A stretch of DNA of 32,958 nucleotides from Bacillota bacterium (GCA_023458355.1 JAEWZS010000102.1:1-32958), one strand, 5' to 3'. Shown: positions 23,401 to 32,762, numbered from the stretch's first letter. Numbers and translations: made by a program. Notes: generated by a model not told the origin, from the sequence alone.

Positions 23401-23451
23401 TCCTTTCGTTTAACCTGAACCTTTACCCGATATTGATTTTATCATAGATAG

Positions 23452-23479
23452 TTGATAAAATTAAATTATACTTTATAAT
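23452..23479 (+). promoter_or_regulatory. Promoter of the LysR gene in the divergent control region
   Basis: TTGATA (23452-23457), 16 bases, TATAAT (23474-23479), 35 bases before the ATG at 23515. The intergenic region is only about 115 bases and very AT-rich, so one LysR-type site could control both directions. Confidence 0.65.
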
Positions 23480-23514
23480 ATATATATTAGTACGTTTTAT
23501 GGTTGGTGAAAAAC

Positions 23515-24417
23515 ATGCTTGATTTCAGACATGAAACATTCCTTACCCTATGCTCTTGCAGCAGTTTTACAAAAACGGCTGAGCTTTTGCACATTACGCA
23601 GCCTGCAGTATCCCAGCATATTAAATATCTCGAGGAATTCTATGGGTGCAAGCTATTTGATACATCCAACAGAAAAATAAGGCTTACACACCAAGGAGAA
23701 CTTTTAAAAGAGTTCGCAATGACTGTTTTTTCAGATTCCAAACATTTTAAGGAAAACATTCGTTCAGTCAAAACAGACACAATGCAGTTTTCCTTCGGAG
23801 CGACATTGTCTATCGGAGAATATGTTATGCCGGACATCCTCTCCCGTTTGCTTATAAAGTATCCGGAAATGAAAATACATATGTCTGTTGCAAATACCAA
23901 GGTTCTTCTTGAGAGGCTGAACAACGGCGAGTTAGACTTTATTGTTGTGGAAGGTCTGTTTGATAAATCAGAATATGACTCCACGCTTTTCAGCCTTGAA
24001 AATTTTATCCCCGTATGCTCACCGAAATCAGAATTTGCAAATAGAGAAATCGGTTTTAAAGAGCTCACAAAATGCCGCTTAATCCTTCGAGAGCGAGGAT
24101 CGGGCACACGTGAAATTTTTGAGAACATACTACAGGAAAACAACTATTCGCTTCACGCATTTGAAAAAATGATCGAAATTGGAAATATGGCAGCCATAAA
24201 GAAAATGGTTTCAAATGGGCTCGGTATAACATTTCTTTTTGAAGTTGCAGGGAAGAAGGAAATAGAAGCCGGAAATCTTTCGGTTATTCATATACCCGGT
24301 TTTTCTGAACAACGTGAATTCAACTTTGTTCTGTTAAAGAATAGCTTTTTTCGTGAGCGGTATATGACAGTTTACGAACTGTTGAAGCGGACATTTAATG
24401 AAATAATGCTCAAATGA
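23515..24417 (+). CDS. LysR-family transcriptional regulator
   Basis: 300 residues from the ATG at 23515; TTG 23503 and GTG 23506 are in frame just upstream, and the ribosome site (GGTG) is weak for all. Residues 1-60 are the LysR winged helix: FLTLCSCSSFTKTAELLHITQPAVSQHIKYLEE, in which SFTKTAELLHITQPAVSQ is the recognition core. Residues 90-295 are the substrate-binding fold (CysB-like): FSFGATLSIGEYVMPDIL, LDFIVVEGLF, LRERGSGTRE. The ligand is unknown. Placement divergent to the YeiH-type gene suggests it regulates that exporter. The 220 bases after its stop (24418-24638) show no gene and no clear terminator. Confidence 0.92.
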   Translation: MLDFRHETFLTLCSCSSFTKTAELLHITQPAVSQHIKYLEEFYGCKLFDTSNRKIRLTHQGELLKEFAMTVFSDSKHFKENIRSVKTDTMQFSFGATLSIGEYVMPDILSRLLIKYPEMKIHMSVANTKVLLERLNNGELDFIVVEGLFDKSEYDSTLFSLENFIPVCSPKSEFANREIGFKELTKCRLILRERGSGTREIFENILQENNYSLHAFEKMIEIGNMAAIKKMVSNGLGITFLFEVAGKKEIEAGNLSVIHIPGFSEQREFNFVLLKNSFFRERYMTVYELLKRTFNEIMLK

Positions 24418-24638
24418 AGCATGGCGATAATCCGCAAGTTGTACATGCAGGGATATTCGCAGCTATTCACTGTTTTGATTATCGAATTTCATATCTAAGT
24501 CCACTTTTCCTACATGATGCCAAGCAAGCCAACTATATTCGGTAGCCAAATACTTACGGTACAGTCGGAGTCATCTCTAGCGTTTGGGATTACATTTTTT
24601 ATACCGGAGCAAAATCGCTTCATATTGGTTGTAATGGC

Positions 24639-24667
24639 TTGACAAACCCACTAGATAAAGGTATATT
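24639..24667 (+). promoter_or_regulatory. Strong promoter of the alpha-glucoside operon
   Basis: TTGACA (24639-24644), 17 bases, TATATT (24662-24667), about 75 bases before the substrate-binding protein start at 24742. Confidence 0.88.
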
Positions 24668-24678
24668 TTTATATGTAA

Positions 24679-24692
24679 GTTAAGCGCTAAAC
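24679..24692. promoter_or_regulatory. LacI-family operator overlapping the transcription start
   Basis: GTTAAGCGCTAAAC is a 14-base near-perfect palindrome centred on CG-GC typical of LacI/GalR-family sites. It starts 12 bases after the -10 box and so covers the expected start point, a position suited to repression. No LacI-type gene is in the window. Confidence 0.7.
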
Positions 24693-24741
24693 GTATCTTT
24701 GAAAGTCGCTGGACAGCTTCAAACTTTATAGGGGGTTTAAC

Positions 24742-26235
24742 ATGAAAAGGCACATCGGAAGCTTGGCTATCCTCGTGGTTCTTTGTATGCTGCTTGCAGC
24801 CTGCAGCGGCGATGCAACGGATCCAACCGTCGACCCAATCGACGATCCAATCGTCACCCCTCCATCTGAACTTGCTGCGCAATCGGATGAGGTGGTTGAT
24901 GCTGACCTTACTTGCACGATAACCTTAGGCAATTGGCCGGCAGATACAGCCCCTGCTGCCGAACTGGCCTTGTTTGAAGGCTATAAGGCAACCATGGCGA
25001 AGCAATACCCCAACGTAACGCTGATACCCTCCTATTATTCCTATACGCTCAGCAACTATATCGGCATGGCAAAGGGCGGAACCGCACCGAGTATTTTTCA
25101 ACCTCCGTTTACCGACCCGCAATTGCTGATTAACCAAGGCCTGGCGGGCGATGTGACCGATGCGCTACAGGAGTTCGGCGTTTTAGAGAAATTCAGCCCT
25201 GCATTTGTCCAACTTTTGGGTGATGAAAACGGGCGCATTTATGGTTTGCCCCGCGAGGGTTATGTTCTGGGTATGCACATCAACATCAATCTGTTTGAAG
25301 AAGCAGGCCTTATGACGGAAGATGGTTTACCCATGTACCCCACCACCTTGCAGGAATTGGCGGAGTATGGTCAGATTATCAAGGAGAAGACCGGCAAGGC
25401 CGGACTTGTTTTCCCTGCAAGCGAAACCTATGGCGGATGGTTGTATACCAACATCGCTTGGAATTTTGGCGCGGTGGGAGAAAATGCGTTGGAAATCCAG
25501 CAGGAAGACGGCCGTTGGGTTTGCAACTTCACCTCGGATGCAGCGGTCGCCGCGATGGAATATATTAAGTCCCTGCGCTGGGAGTATGATATTCTCAATG
25601 CGGACGCGACCACAACCGACTGGGCGGGCGCGCACTCGGCTCTCGGCACGGGCGAAGCTGCCATGAATTTTGCCGCTGATGATTCGGTGGACCAGCCGAC
25701 TGCCGGCAAAGGTCTGCCCGTTGATAAATTCGCGCTGATCCCATTCCCCACCGGCCCCAATGGTGCATACGCGCTTACAGGGGGCACCTGCTATATGTTC
25801 GCACCCAACATTACCAATGATCAGGCTCTCGCACTCATGGGATATCTCAAAATCATCGGCAAACTGCCCTTCTTGGATGACGACATTGTCGCCGGAATGC
25901 GTGCGGACTACGCAGCCAAGCGGGATCGCGGCGCACCCGTTTTGCCGCCTATCACCGCGTGGAACGATGAAGCTTATAATGCCAAAAAGCTTGAGATCGT
26001 AAACGAGTATTCCAATGTCGACATGCGGCTCTACAATGACTTTTTCAACTCCTTGACCGACGGTACGATCAGCTTAAAGGGTGAGGAACCGGTATTCGCC
26101 CAGCAGCTCTATCGAGAGCTGACTGCGATTGTACAAAGAGTCATCACCCGAGAGGATGCAGACGTCTACAAAGGATTGGAACAGGCGCAGCAGTCTTTCC
26201 AAGAATACTTGGATGACGAAGTCAATAAGCAGTAA
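24742..26235 (+). CDS. Carbohydrate ABC transporter substrate-binding lipoprotein
   Basis: 497 residues. GGGGG lies six bases before the ATG. The signal peptide ends in lipobox LLAAC (Cys21), then an Asp/Pro/Thr-rich linker (22-45), then a family 1 (SBP_bac_1) solute-binding fold. GGTAPSIFQPPFTDPQLLINQGLAGDVTDAL is the hinge region, and GRIYGLPREGYVLGMHININLFEEAGL contains the usual family motif around YGLP. FALIPFPTGPNGAYALTGGTCYMFAPNITN is the late conserved segment. It binds an oligosaccharide outside the membrane; the alpha-glucoside nature is inferred from the GH65 genes downstream. First gene of the operon. Confidence 0.93.
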   Translation: MKRHIGSLAILVVLCMLLAACSGDATDPTVDPIDDPIVTPPSELAAQSDEVVDADLTCTITLGNWPADTAPAAELALFEGYKATMAKQYPNVTLIPSYYSYTLSNYIGMAKGGTAPSIFQPPFTDPQLLINQGLAGDVTDALQEFGVLEKFSPAFVQLLGDENGRIYGLPREGYVLGMHININLFEEAGLMTEDGLPMYPTTLQELAEYGQIIKEKTGKAGLVFPASETYGGWLYTNIAWNFGAVGENALEIQQEDGRWVCNFTSDAAVAAMEYIKSLRWEYDILNADATTTDWAGAHSALGTGEAAMNFAADDSVDQPTAGKGLPVDKFALIPFPTGPNGAYALTGGTCYMFAPNITNDQALALMGYLKIIGKLPFLDDDIVAGMRADYAAKRDRGAPVLPPITAWNDEAYNAKKLEIVNEYSNVDMRLYNDFFNSLTDGTISLKGEEPVFAQQLYRELTAIVQRVITREDADVYKGLEQAQQSFQEYLDDEVNKQ

Positions 26236-26240
26236 TGAAA

Positions 26241-26281
26241 CAGGCACGTCGGTAAAGCCCACGGCTTTATCGACGTGCCTG
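26241..26281 (+). promoter_or_regulatory. Long intercistronic hairpin after the binding-protein gene
   Basis: 19-bp stem (26241-26259 and 26263-26281, one G-T pair) with a CAC loop, six bases after the stop codon. It is followed by ATTTGAATGG rather than a T run, so it is a poor terminator. It probably protects the upstream mRNA end and lowers expression of the permeases relative to the binding protein, as in malE-malF type operons. Confidence 0.6.
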
Positions 26282-26362
26282 ATTTGAATGGTTTTGTATA
26301 TATCCGTGTTCTTATCGCTTTATGTTTTGTTCGTTGCATTTTGAAAAACGGGAGATGATTTG

Positions 26363-27268
26363 ATGAAGAAGCCCGTGCGCCTCCGTCTGCCTGGAAAAGG
26401 GAAAGAAACGCTGCTGGCCTGGCTTATCATGCTGCCGGGCATTGTTTTGTTTGCGTTTTTCCTGTGGGAGCCATTGCTCGAAAGCATGCGCATGAGCTTG
26501 TATCGTACAAAGAATGTTGAGCTGGTAGAGTTTATCGGGTTTGCCAACTTTGTCAGCGTTTTCAACAAGCCTGATTTTATACAAGCACTCATCAATACAT
26601 TTTCGTATACCTTTTGGTCTTTATTGATCGGCTTTTTACTGCCCATTTTTATCGCGATCATAATCGGGGAAACGGCGCGAAGCAAGGGCTTTTTCAGAAC
26701 CGCCGCTTATCTCCCCAATATCCTGCCGGGGCTTGCCGTTATTATTCTATGGACGGCTTTCTTCTCCGCTGAAAAGTCGGGCGTGGTCAATATCCTTCTC
26801 GGCAAGCTCGGAATAGCACCTATGGCGTATCTGAGCCAGTCGGGCTATGTCATACCGATTATTGTCCTAGTCGCAACATGGAAAGGTGCGGGAGCAACTG
26901 CCCTCATCTATATGGCAGGTATGGCAAGTATCAATCCGGAGCTATATGAGGCAGCTACCTTGGATGGCGCAGGCATATTCAAGCGGATTCGCCATATCAC
27001 GCTGCCGTCTATCTTCAATTTGGGAAGTACACTCTTGATCCTGCAGATCATCTCCATCTTCCAGATCATGTATGAACCGATGGTGCTAACAAAAGGTGGT
27101 CCGGACAACGCGTCGTTATCGCTCATGCTGCTCATGTGGCGCTATGCGTTTGGCGGATCCATGGACTTTGGAAAAGCCTCCGCCGTGGCTGTTATCATTA
27201 CATTTATCCTGCTGGGGTTTACTGCCTTGTATTCCGTTGTGAACCGGCGGAAAACGGATTGGGAATAG
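26363..27268 (+). CDS. Sugar ABC transporter permease (MalF/UgpA-type)
   Basis: 301 residues from the ATG at 26363, eight bases after GGGAG; a TTG one codon upstream is also in frame. It has six membrane helices, the first at about 15-36 (LLAWLIMLPGIVLFAFFLW). The EAA loop ELYEAATLDGAGIFKRIRHITLP near residue 196 is the contact site for the ATPase. It partners with the next permease. No ATPase gene accompanies them, so a shared MsmK/UgpC-type ATPase encoded elsewhere is expected, as is common in Firmicutes. Confidence 0.95.
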   Translation: MKKPVRLRLPGKGKETLLAWLIMLPGIVLFAFFLWEPLLESMRMSLYRTKNVELVEFIGFANFVSVFNKPDFIQALINTFSYTFWSLLIGFLLPIFIAIIIGETARSKGFFRTAAYLPNILPGLAVIILWTAFFSAEKSGVVNILLGKLGIAPMAYLSQSGYVIPIIVLVATWKGAGATALIYMAGMASINPELYEAATLDGAGIFKRIRHITLPSIFNLGSTLLILQIISIFQIMYEPMVLTKGGPDNASLSLMLLMWRYAFGGSMDFGKASAVAVIITFILLGFTALYSVVNRRKTDWE

Positions 27269-27280
27269 AAGGAGCATAGC

Positions 27281-28162
27281 ATGGGAAAAGCAAAAAGTTT
27301 ACCACCTCGCACAGGGGTAATTCGAGAATATGACATGCATACGCCCGGTGTAAAAATCGGGCTTGTGGTCATCTATATCATATGTATTGTGATGGTTATT
27401 GTGTCGTTCTTCCCCATTCTGTGGGTTGTATTGGCCGGATTCAAAGATTTGAAAGAGTATATGTCTAGCACTGCCATTCTTCCGCAATCCTTCGACTTTG
27501 CGGGGTATATTAAGACATGGACGCAGCTTGGCATTATGAAAAATTACCTCAACTCACTTTATGTTGCCGCGGGCAGCGTCGTTTGCGCACTGGTTTTCAA
27601 CGGACTTTTGGCTTACGGCCTTTCCATATTGAAACCGAAAGGGCATAAAATCATCCACAAGCTGGTCATGTTTTCGCTCTTGATGCCGGCAACCATCAGC
27701 TTAGTCCCCCTATTCATGAACATTCAGCGCCTCGGGCTGGGCGGCTTTTTTACACCGCTTTGGCTGCAATGCGGTGCCAGTGCCGTATATGTCGTACTGT
27801 TTATGCAGTTTTTTGAATCCATCCCGTCTTCCATTATTGAAGCCAGCCGTATTGACGGCTGCTCACCGCTGCAGACATTCTTTCACATCGTACTGCCGCT
27901 GTCAAAGCCCATATGCGTGGTCATTGCCATCTTTGCCATCAATGCGGCTTGGTCGGATTTTCTGCTGCCCTATCTGGTACTCGGCAACGGCCCTTGGCAG
28001 ACCGTCATGGTGCGCCTGTTTATATTCAGTACGCAGCAAACCATCAACTATGATGCTTTAATGCGCTCCGTGGTGTTCTCGATGATACCGCCCATCATCC
28101 TCTTTATCGTTTTCCAAAAAAAGCTTACCCAAAACATCGTGACCGCCGGCATAAAGGGTTAG
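27281..28162 (+). CDS. Sugar ABC transporter permease (MalG/UgpE-type)
   Basis: 293 residues. AAGGAG lies six bases upstream of the ATG, 13 bases after the previous stop. Six membrane helices, the first at about 27-50. The EAA loop SSIIEASRIDGCSPLQTFFHIVLPLSKP lies near residue 185, here a little degenerate (IEASRIDGCS). The C-terminus carries KKLTQNIVTAGIKG, the usual ending of MalG-type permeases. Heterodimer with the preceding permease. Confidence 0.95.
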   Translation: MGKAKSLPPRTGVIREYDMHTPGVKIGLVVIYIICIVMVIVSFFPILWVVLAGFKDLKEYMSSTAILPQSFDFAGYIKTWTQLGIMKNYLNSLYVAAGSVVCALVFNGLLAYGLSILKPKGHKIIHKLVMFSLLMPATISLVPLFMNIQRLGLGGFFTPLWLQCGASAVYVVLFMQFFESIPSSIIEASRIDGCSPLQTFFHIVLPLSKPICVVIAIFAINAAWSDFLLPYLVLGNGPWQTVMVRLFIFSTQQTINYDALMRSVVFSMIPPIILFIVFQKKLTQNIVTAGIKG

Positions 28163-28213
28163 CAAGGCTTACCGTTTGTATTAAAATTATTGTAATTATT
28201 GCGAGGTAGGAAT

Positions 28214-30514
28214 GTGGCAAAAGTTGCCGATAAGTATTTTTTAACAGATCCTTGGAAGGTAATAGAGAAAGGCTTCAACCCTCAATATGCGCGCGTGAGC
28301 GAATCTGTTTTTGCTCTGTCCAATGAAAATTTGGGCGTACGCGGCTCCTTTGATGAAGGTGGGAGTGTAGACAGCCTGCGAGGTGCATATACAAACGGGG
28401 TATATGATCTTGAAAACCTACCTAGGTCCTATCGAGGTATCGTAGATAAGACCCATTTTATGATTCCCTCGGCAGATTGGCTTATGAGCAGTATATCGGT
28501 CGACGGTGAAGTGTTGGATCTTGGGAAAGTAAACTTCAGCGATTTCGTTCGAGAATTGGATATGCGCTCCGGGACGCTGACGCGCAGCTTTGTTTGGCAT
28601 TTAAAAACCGGCAAGGATTTGCGGTTGAGTTTTCTTCGTTTTTTGGATATGCGGCATGGTGAGCGCGCCTATCAGCGCATCACCTTGGAAGCCCTCAATT
28701 TCAGCGGGCCTGTTGAATTGATGTCGGGCATATCCTTTGATGTGCTCCACGAAGGAAGGAACGCCTGCTTTTGGGGCGATGCAAGAATTGATCTTAAGGG
28801 AAACAGCTGTGCCGTTCAATCCCGTACGCTCCTATCGGGGCAGGAGGTTTTTGCGGCCGCGTTGTGGGATGTTCCGGGCGCTTGCCGGGGAAAACAACAA
28901 AGCAAAACAGCGTCGCTTGAAACCACGCTTTTGCTCGAGAAGGGGAAAGTACTCCACCTTGATAAAAGGGTCGTGATACTGTTTGACGGAACGCAAGGCG
29001 AGACCCTATGGCAAAATGGGCAAACCGCCCTGCATGAAACAGCCGAGGTTTCTCTTAACCGGGCACTGGAGGCTCAAAAAGCTTATTGGGCGGAACACTG
29101 GAATATTTCGGATGTGGTGATAGAACCGGAAGGTACGAATGAATTTGAAACTGCGCCTGTTGCTGAAGAGCAGCAAGGGATCCGCTTTTGCAGCTTCCAA
29201 ATGGCACAGATCTACAATGGCGGGAGTGTGCGCCATAACATCGGCGCCAAGGGGCTGACGGGTGAAATATACAACGGCCATGCATTTTGGGACACCGAGG
29301 CGTGCTGCCTGCCTTTTTACCTGTTTACCAACCCTTTAGCCGCAAAAGCCCTGCTCATGTTTCGTTACAATACGCTGCCACAGGCGATTAATCGCGCAAA
29401 AATGCTTGATTGTGAGGGCGCTTGCTTCCCTGTTGCCACATTAAACGGCGATGAGGCATGCACACTATGGCAGCACGCCAGCTTGCAATTCCAACCCAGC
29501 ACCGCGGTTGCCTATGGTATTTGGCATTATGAGCGCGTAACCGGCGACTTGGATTTTTTATGGGAATACGGGGTTGAAATGCTCTTGCAAATCGCCCGCT
29601 TTTTAGCGAGTCGCGTTTCTAAAAGCTCCACAACGGGGAAATACGGGTATTACGGTGTAATGGGTCCGGATGAGTTCCACGTGATGGTCAACAACAATGC
29701 ATACACCAATTATATGGGCAAGCGCTCAATAGAATATGCGCTTGAAACGCTGCGCAAAATGAAAGATAAAATGCCGGAGCACTATGCGGCACTTTGCAAA
29801 AAAACCGGCTTGCGAGAAGACGAACTGTGCGTATGGGAAGACATTGCAGCCAACATGACCATGCCTATAAAAGCCACAGGTCTGATTGAACAGCACGACG
29901 GTTACTTTGATCTTCCTCATATCGATATTCATGCCATACCTATTACAGAGTTCCCTCTGTATGACCATTGGTCCTACGACCGCATCTACCGCACCGATAT
30001 GATCAAACAACCCGATGTGCTGATGTTCCTCTACTTGTATAACGCCTCCTTTACGCACGAGGTAAAACGGATCAATTACGAGTTTTATGAACCGCGCACA
30101 ATCCACGAGTCCTCCCTGTCGCCGTCTGTGCACTCCATACTGGCGGCTGAGCTTGGGAGGATGGAGGAAGCGACAAACTTCTTTGGCTATGCCACCCGCC
30201 TTGACCTTGACAACTACAACCGCAACACCGGCGACGGACTCCACACCACCAGCATTGCCATGGCGTGGGCGAACATCGTCTACGGGTTTGCCGGTTTACG
30301 CAGCGACGGCGAAGTGATTCGCTTTGCCCCATCTCTGCCTGAGCGTTGGAGCAGGCTCCGCTTTTCCCTTTCGTATAAGGGGCGAATTCTCGATTTGGAT
30401 ATGCAAAAGGGCAAGACGCAGTTTACGCTGCGGCAGGGTGCGCCAATTGAGCTTCTGGTATACGAAAAGCTATACAAGCTTGACACGGACGGGCTGATCG
30501 TTTCCGACGGATGA
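28214..30514 (+). CDS. Glycoside hydrolase family 65 protein, disaccharide phosphorylase (copy 1)
   Basis: 766 residues from a GTG at 28214, preceded by GAGGTAGG; the upstream TTG at 28199 lies before that site. The N-terminal GH65 beta-sandwich domain runs to about 270, then the (alpha/alpha)6 catalytic domain and a small C-terminal domain. The general acid is Glu487 in GPDEFHVMVNNNAYTN; this number equals that of Lactobacillus brevis maltose phosphorylase. The phosphate-binding segment is YEPRTIHESSLSPSVHS. In place of the common YPWES loop it has FPVATLNGDEACTLW, as in the maltose-phosphorylase-like branch. It should convert an alpha-glucosyl disaccharide plus phosphate to beta-glucose 1-phosphate and the acceptor sugar. 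Maltose or kojibiose specificity cannot be decided. Confidence 0.9.
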   Translation: MAKVADKYFLTDPWKVIEKGFNPQYARVSESVFALSNENLGVRGSFDEGGSVDSLRGAYTNGVYDLENLPRSYRGIVDKTHFMIPSADWLMSSISVDGEVLDLGKVNFSDFVRELDMRSGTLTRSFVWHLKTGKDLRLSFLRFLDMRHGERAYQRITLEALNFSGPVELMSGISFDVLHEGRNACFWGDARIDLKGNSCAVQSRTLLSGQEVFAAALWDVPGACRGKQQSKTASLETTLLLEKGKVLHLDKRVVILFDGTQGETLWQNGQTALHETAEVSLNRALEAQKAYWAEHWNISDVVIEPEGTNEFETAPVAEEQQGIRFCSFQMAQIYNGGSVRHNIGAKGLTGEIYNGHAFWDTEACCLPFYLFTNPLAAKALLMFRYNTLPQAINRAKMLDCEGACFPVATLNGDEACTLWQHASLQFQPSTAVAYGIWHYERVTGDLDFLWEYGVEMLLQIARFLASRVSKSSTTGKYGYYGVMGPDEFHVMVNNNAYTNYMGKRSIEYALETLRKMKDKMPEHYAALCKKTGLREDELCVWEDIAANMTMPIKATGLIEQHDGYFDLPHIDIHAIPITEFPLYDHWSYDRIYRTDMIKQPDVLMFLYLYNASFTHEVKRINYEFYEPRTIHESSLSPSVHSILAAELGRMEEATNFFGYATRLDLDNYNRNTGDGLHTTSIAMAWANIVYGFAGLRSDGEVIRFAPSLPERWSRLRFSLSYKGRILDLDMQKGKTQFTLRQGAPIELLVYEKLYKLDTDGLIVSDG

Positions 30515-30527
30515 AGGAGCGAATACA

Positions 30528-32696
30528 TTGGACGTTTGGAATTATACACAAGAGGGATATCAACAGGAAGATACGGTAAGAAACGGAAATCGCTTTCTGA
30601 TCGCCAACGGTTACATGGGGTATCGCGGCACTATGGAGGAATGGGGTAAATCAGAGCTTGCCGCCGTCAACCTTGCCGGTATCTATGATCGAAATGATGA
30701 GAAATGGCGAGAGCCCGTTAACGCGCCAAACGGTCTGTTCGCAAAGCTTTTTGTGAACGGTGAAGCGATGGCGCTCGGAGTTTCCGCTCCCTTGGGGCAC
30801 AGCCAAACCATAAACTTCCGCCATGGCATATTTAGCCGCGATACGGCGTTCCCCGCCGTGCGAATCCAAAGTGAGCGGATTGCCTCCATGGCACAACCGC
30901 ATCTTCTTGCTTCTCGCTTAACGCTGACCTTCCAAGCAGACGGTGAAGCTGAGCTTTTGGCGGGTATCACTACCGACCTATGGGATATCAACGGCCCTCA
31001 TTTATTTGATTATAAGTACCATACCGGTGCGATTCTTTTGGCGCAAGCGCGTACGGGCGAACTTAAAATCCCCGTGACGGTGGCACAATCCGCACATTGC
31101 GATTTTGCCTATCAAGAGTCGCATGAGGTAAACGAGCTAGGTGTATACCGTCGCATTCGGTTTGCCGCAAGGGCCGGAGAGGCGTATACCATCACCCTGT
31201 TTGCTGCGGTTTTCACCGGTATGGATGACCCTGAGCCGGGAAAACTCGCAGCTGCTCTATGCCAAAAAGCGTTGGTTGACGGTTTTTCTTGCTGTCTCAG
31301 CACCCATGAAAAAGCATGGGATAAAATTTGGAAGCATTCCGCCGTGGAACTTACGGGCTGTGAGGAAGCTGCCCAAGCTCTTAACGCAAGCCTATACCAC
31401 CTAAACAGTATCGCTCCGCGACACGCCAATGCTTTGTCGATCCCGGCCCGTGGCCTTTCCGGGCAAACCTATAAGGGCGCTGTTTTTTGGGATTCAGAAA
31501 TCTTTCTGTTCCCGGTATTTGTACATACCGAGCCGGAGCTTGCAAAAAAGTTGTTGCGGTACCGAATCGAAACCTTGCCCGGTGCCCTTCAAAAAGCCGC
31601 CGAGTACGGCTTTCGTGGCGCATTTTACGCTTGGGAGAGCCAAGAAGGCGGTGTAGAAGGCTGTACCGACTACAATGTGACCGATGTTTTTACGCACCGC
31701 CCGGTACGCACGTATTTTCGTGATAAACAGATCCATATCAGCGGAGATATCGCCTATGCCCTTTGGCGGTACTACGAGATTACGGGCGATAAAAGCCTGC
31801 TAAAGGATGGCGGCGCTGAGGTAATACTGCAATGTGCCAGGTTTTATCTCTCCCGCGCGCACTGCCGCGTAGATCAGGATAAGGTGGAGCTTTTAGATGT
31901 AATCGGCCCGGACGAATATCATGAACGGGTAAACAACAATGCTTTCACAAATCAAATGGCGGCATTTTGCATGCATAGCGCTCTGAAATTGGAGGAGTTA
32001 TTTGCGGATGAGCCAAATATAATGGAAGAACTCATCAAAAAGCTTGCGTATGAAGAAGACCTCAAACGATTAAAAACTGTTGCACCTAAGCTGCAGCCAA
32101 CCTTTACACAAGGTGCGCTTGTTGAACAGTTCGACGGGTATTTGAAGTTGGATGATTGCGCCTTAGATACCGTACGGGGGCGGGTACTGGCCGCGAGGGA
32201 ATACTGGGGAACCAACCATGGCGTAGCGGCGCACACGCAAATCATCAAGCAAGCAGATGTAATCGCCATGATGGCGCTCTTCCCTAAGCTTTTTACCGGC
32301 GAAACGGTCGAAGAAAATTGGCGTTTCTATGAGCCGCGCACGGAACATGGCTCGAGCCTATCGGCTTGCATGTATGCGCTCACGGCTTGCCGCATCAACC
32401 GAGCGGACCTTGCCTGGGAACATTTTATGAAAACGGCCTCCATCGATTTAACCGGTGGTGGCAAGCACTGGGCGGGCGAGATCTATATCGGCGGTACGCA
32501 TCCGGCAGCCAACGGCGGCGCGTGGATGATTGCCGTACTGGGTTTTGCCGGTCTTTCGGTACAAAACGGCGAGCTTAAACTAAGCCCGCGGCTGCCAAAA
32601 GAGATCACATCTTTGCGTTTCCCTGTAATGCTCTCGGGAAAAAGAGTTATCGTCACAGTCACACACGATGGATGGGATGTAAAAGAGGATACCTGA
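30528..32696 (+). CDS. Glycoside hydrolase family 65 protein, disaccharide phosphorylase (copy 2)
   Basis: 722 residues from a TTG at 30528, eight bases after AAGGAG and 13 bases after the first GH65 gene. Same domain order; general acid Glu463 in GPDEYHERVNNNAFTN; phosphate-binding segment YEPRTEHGSSLSACMYA. The loop RGAFYAWESQEGGVEGC and the following YNVTDVFTHRPVRTYFRDKQIHIS differ strongly from copy 1 and resemble the nigerose/kojibiose-type branch. The two enzymes therefore probably split different alpha-linkages of sugars brought in by the same importer. Both lack signal peptides and are cytoplasmic. Beta-phosphoglucomutase, needed to use the product, is not in the window. Confidence 0.9.
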   Translation: MDVWNYTQEGYQQEDTVRNGNRFLIANGYMGYRGTMEEWGKSELAAVNLAGIYDRNDEKWREPVNAPNGLFAKLFVNGEAMALGVSAPLGHSQTINFRHGIFSRDTAFPAVRIQSERIASMAQPHLLASRLTLTFQADGEAELLAGITTDLWDINGPHLFDYKYHTGAILLAQARTGELKIPVTVAQSAHCDFAYQESHEVNELGVYRRIRFAARAGEAYTITLFAAVFTGMDDPEPGKLAAALCQKALVDGFSCCLSTHEKAWDKIWKHSAVELTGCEEAAQALNASLYHLNSIAPRHANALSIPARGLSGQTYKGAVFWDSEIFLFPVFVHTEPELAKKLLRYRIETLPGALQKAAEYGFRGAFYAWESQEGGVEGCTDYNVTDVFTHRPVRTYFRDKQIHISGDIAYALWRYYEITGDKSLLKDGGAEVILQCARFYLSRAHCRVDQDKVELLDVIGPDEYHERVNNNAFTNQMAAFCMHSALKLEELFADEPNIMEELIKKLAYEEDLKRLKTVAPKLQPTFTQGALVEQFDGYLKLDDCALDTVRGRVLAAREYWGTNHGVAAHTQIIKQADVIAMMALFPKLFTGETVEENWRFYEPRTEHGSSLSACMYALTACRINRADLAWEHFMKTASIDLTGGGKHWAGEIYIGGTHPAANGGAWMIAVLGFAGLSVQNGELKLSPRLPKEITSLRFPVMLSGKRVIVTVTHDGWDVKEDT

Positions 32697-32715
32697 AAAT
32701 CACAGATTTGCAAAA

Positions 32716-32746
32716 GAAAAGCCCTCCGTTTGCACGGAGGGCTTTT
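32716..32746. terminator. Terminator of the alpha-glucoside operon (bidirectional)
   Basis: Stem AAAAGCCCTCCG/CGGAGGGCTTTT (with a small internal loop TTTGCA), about 20 bases after the GH65 stop. A- and T-rich arms allow use by the convergent gene at 32763 too. Confidence 0.88.
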
Positions 32747-32762
32747 GTAACGGAACAAACGG

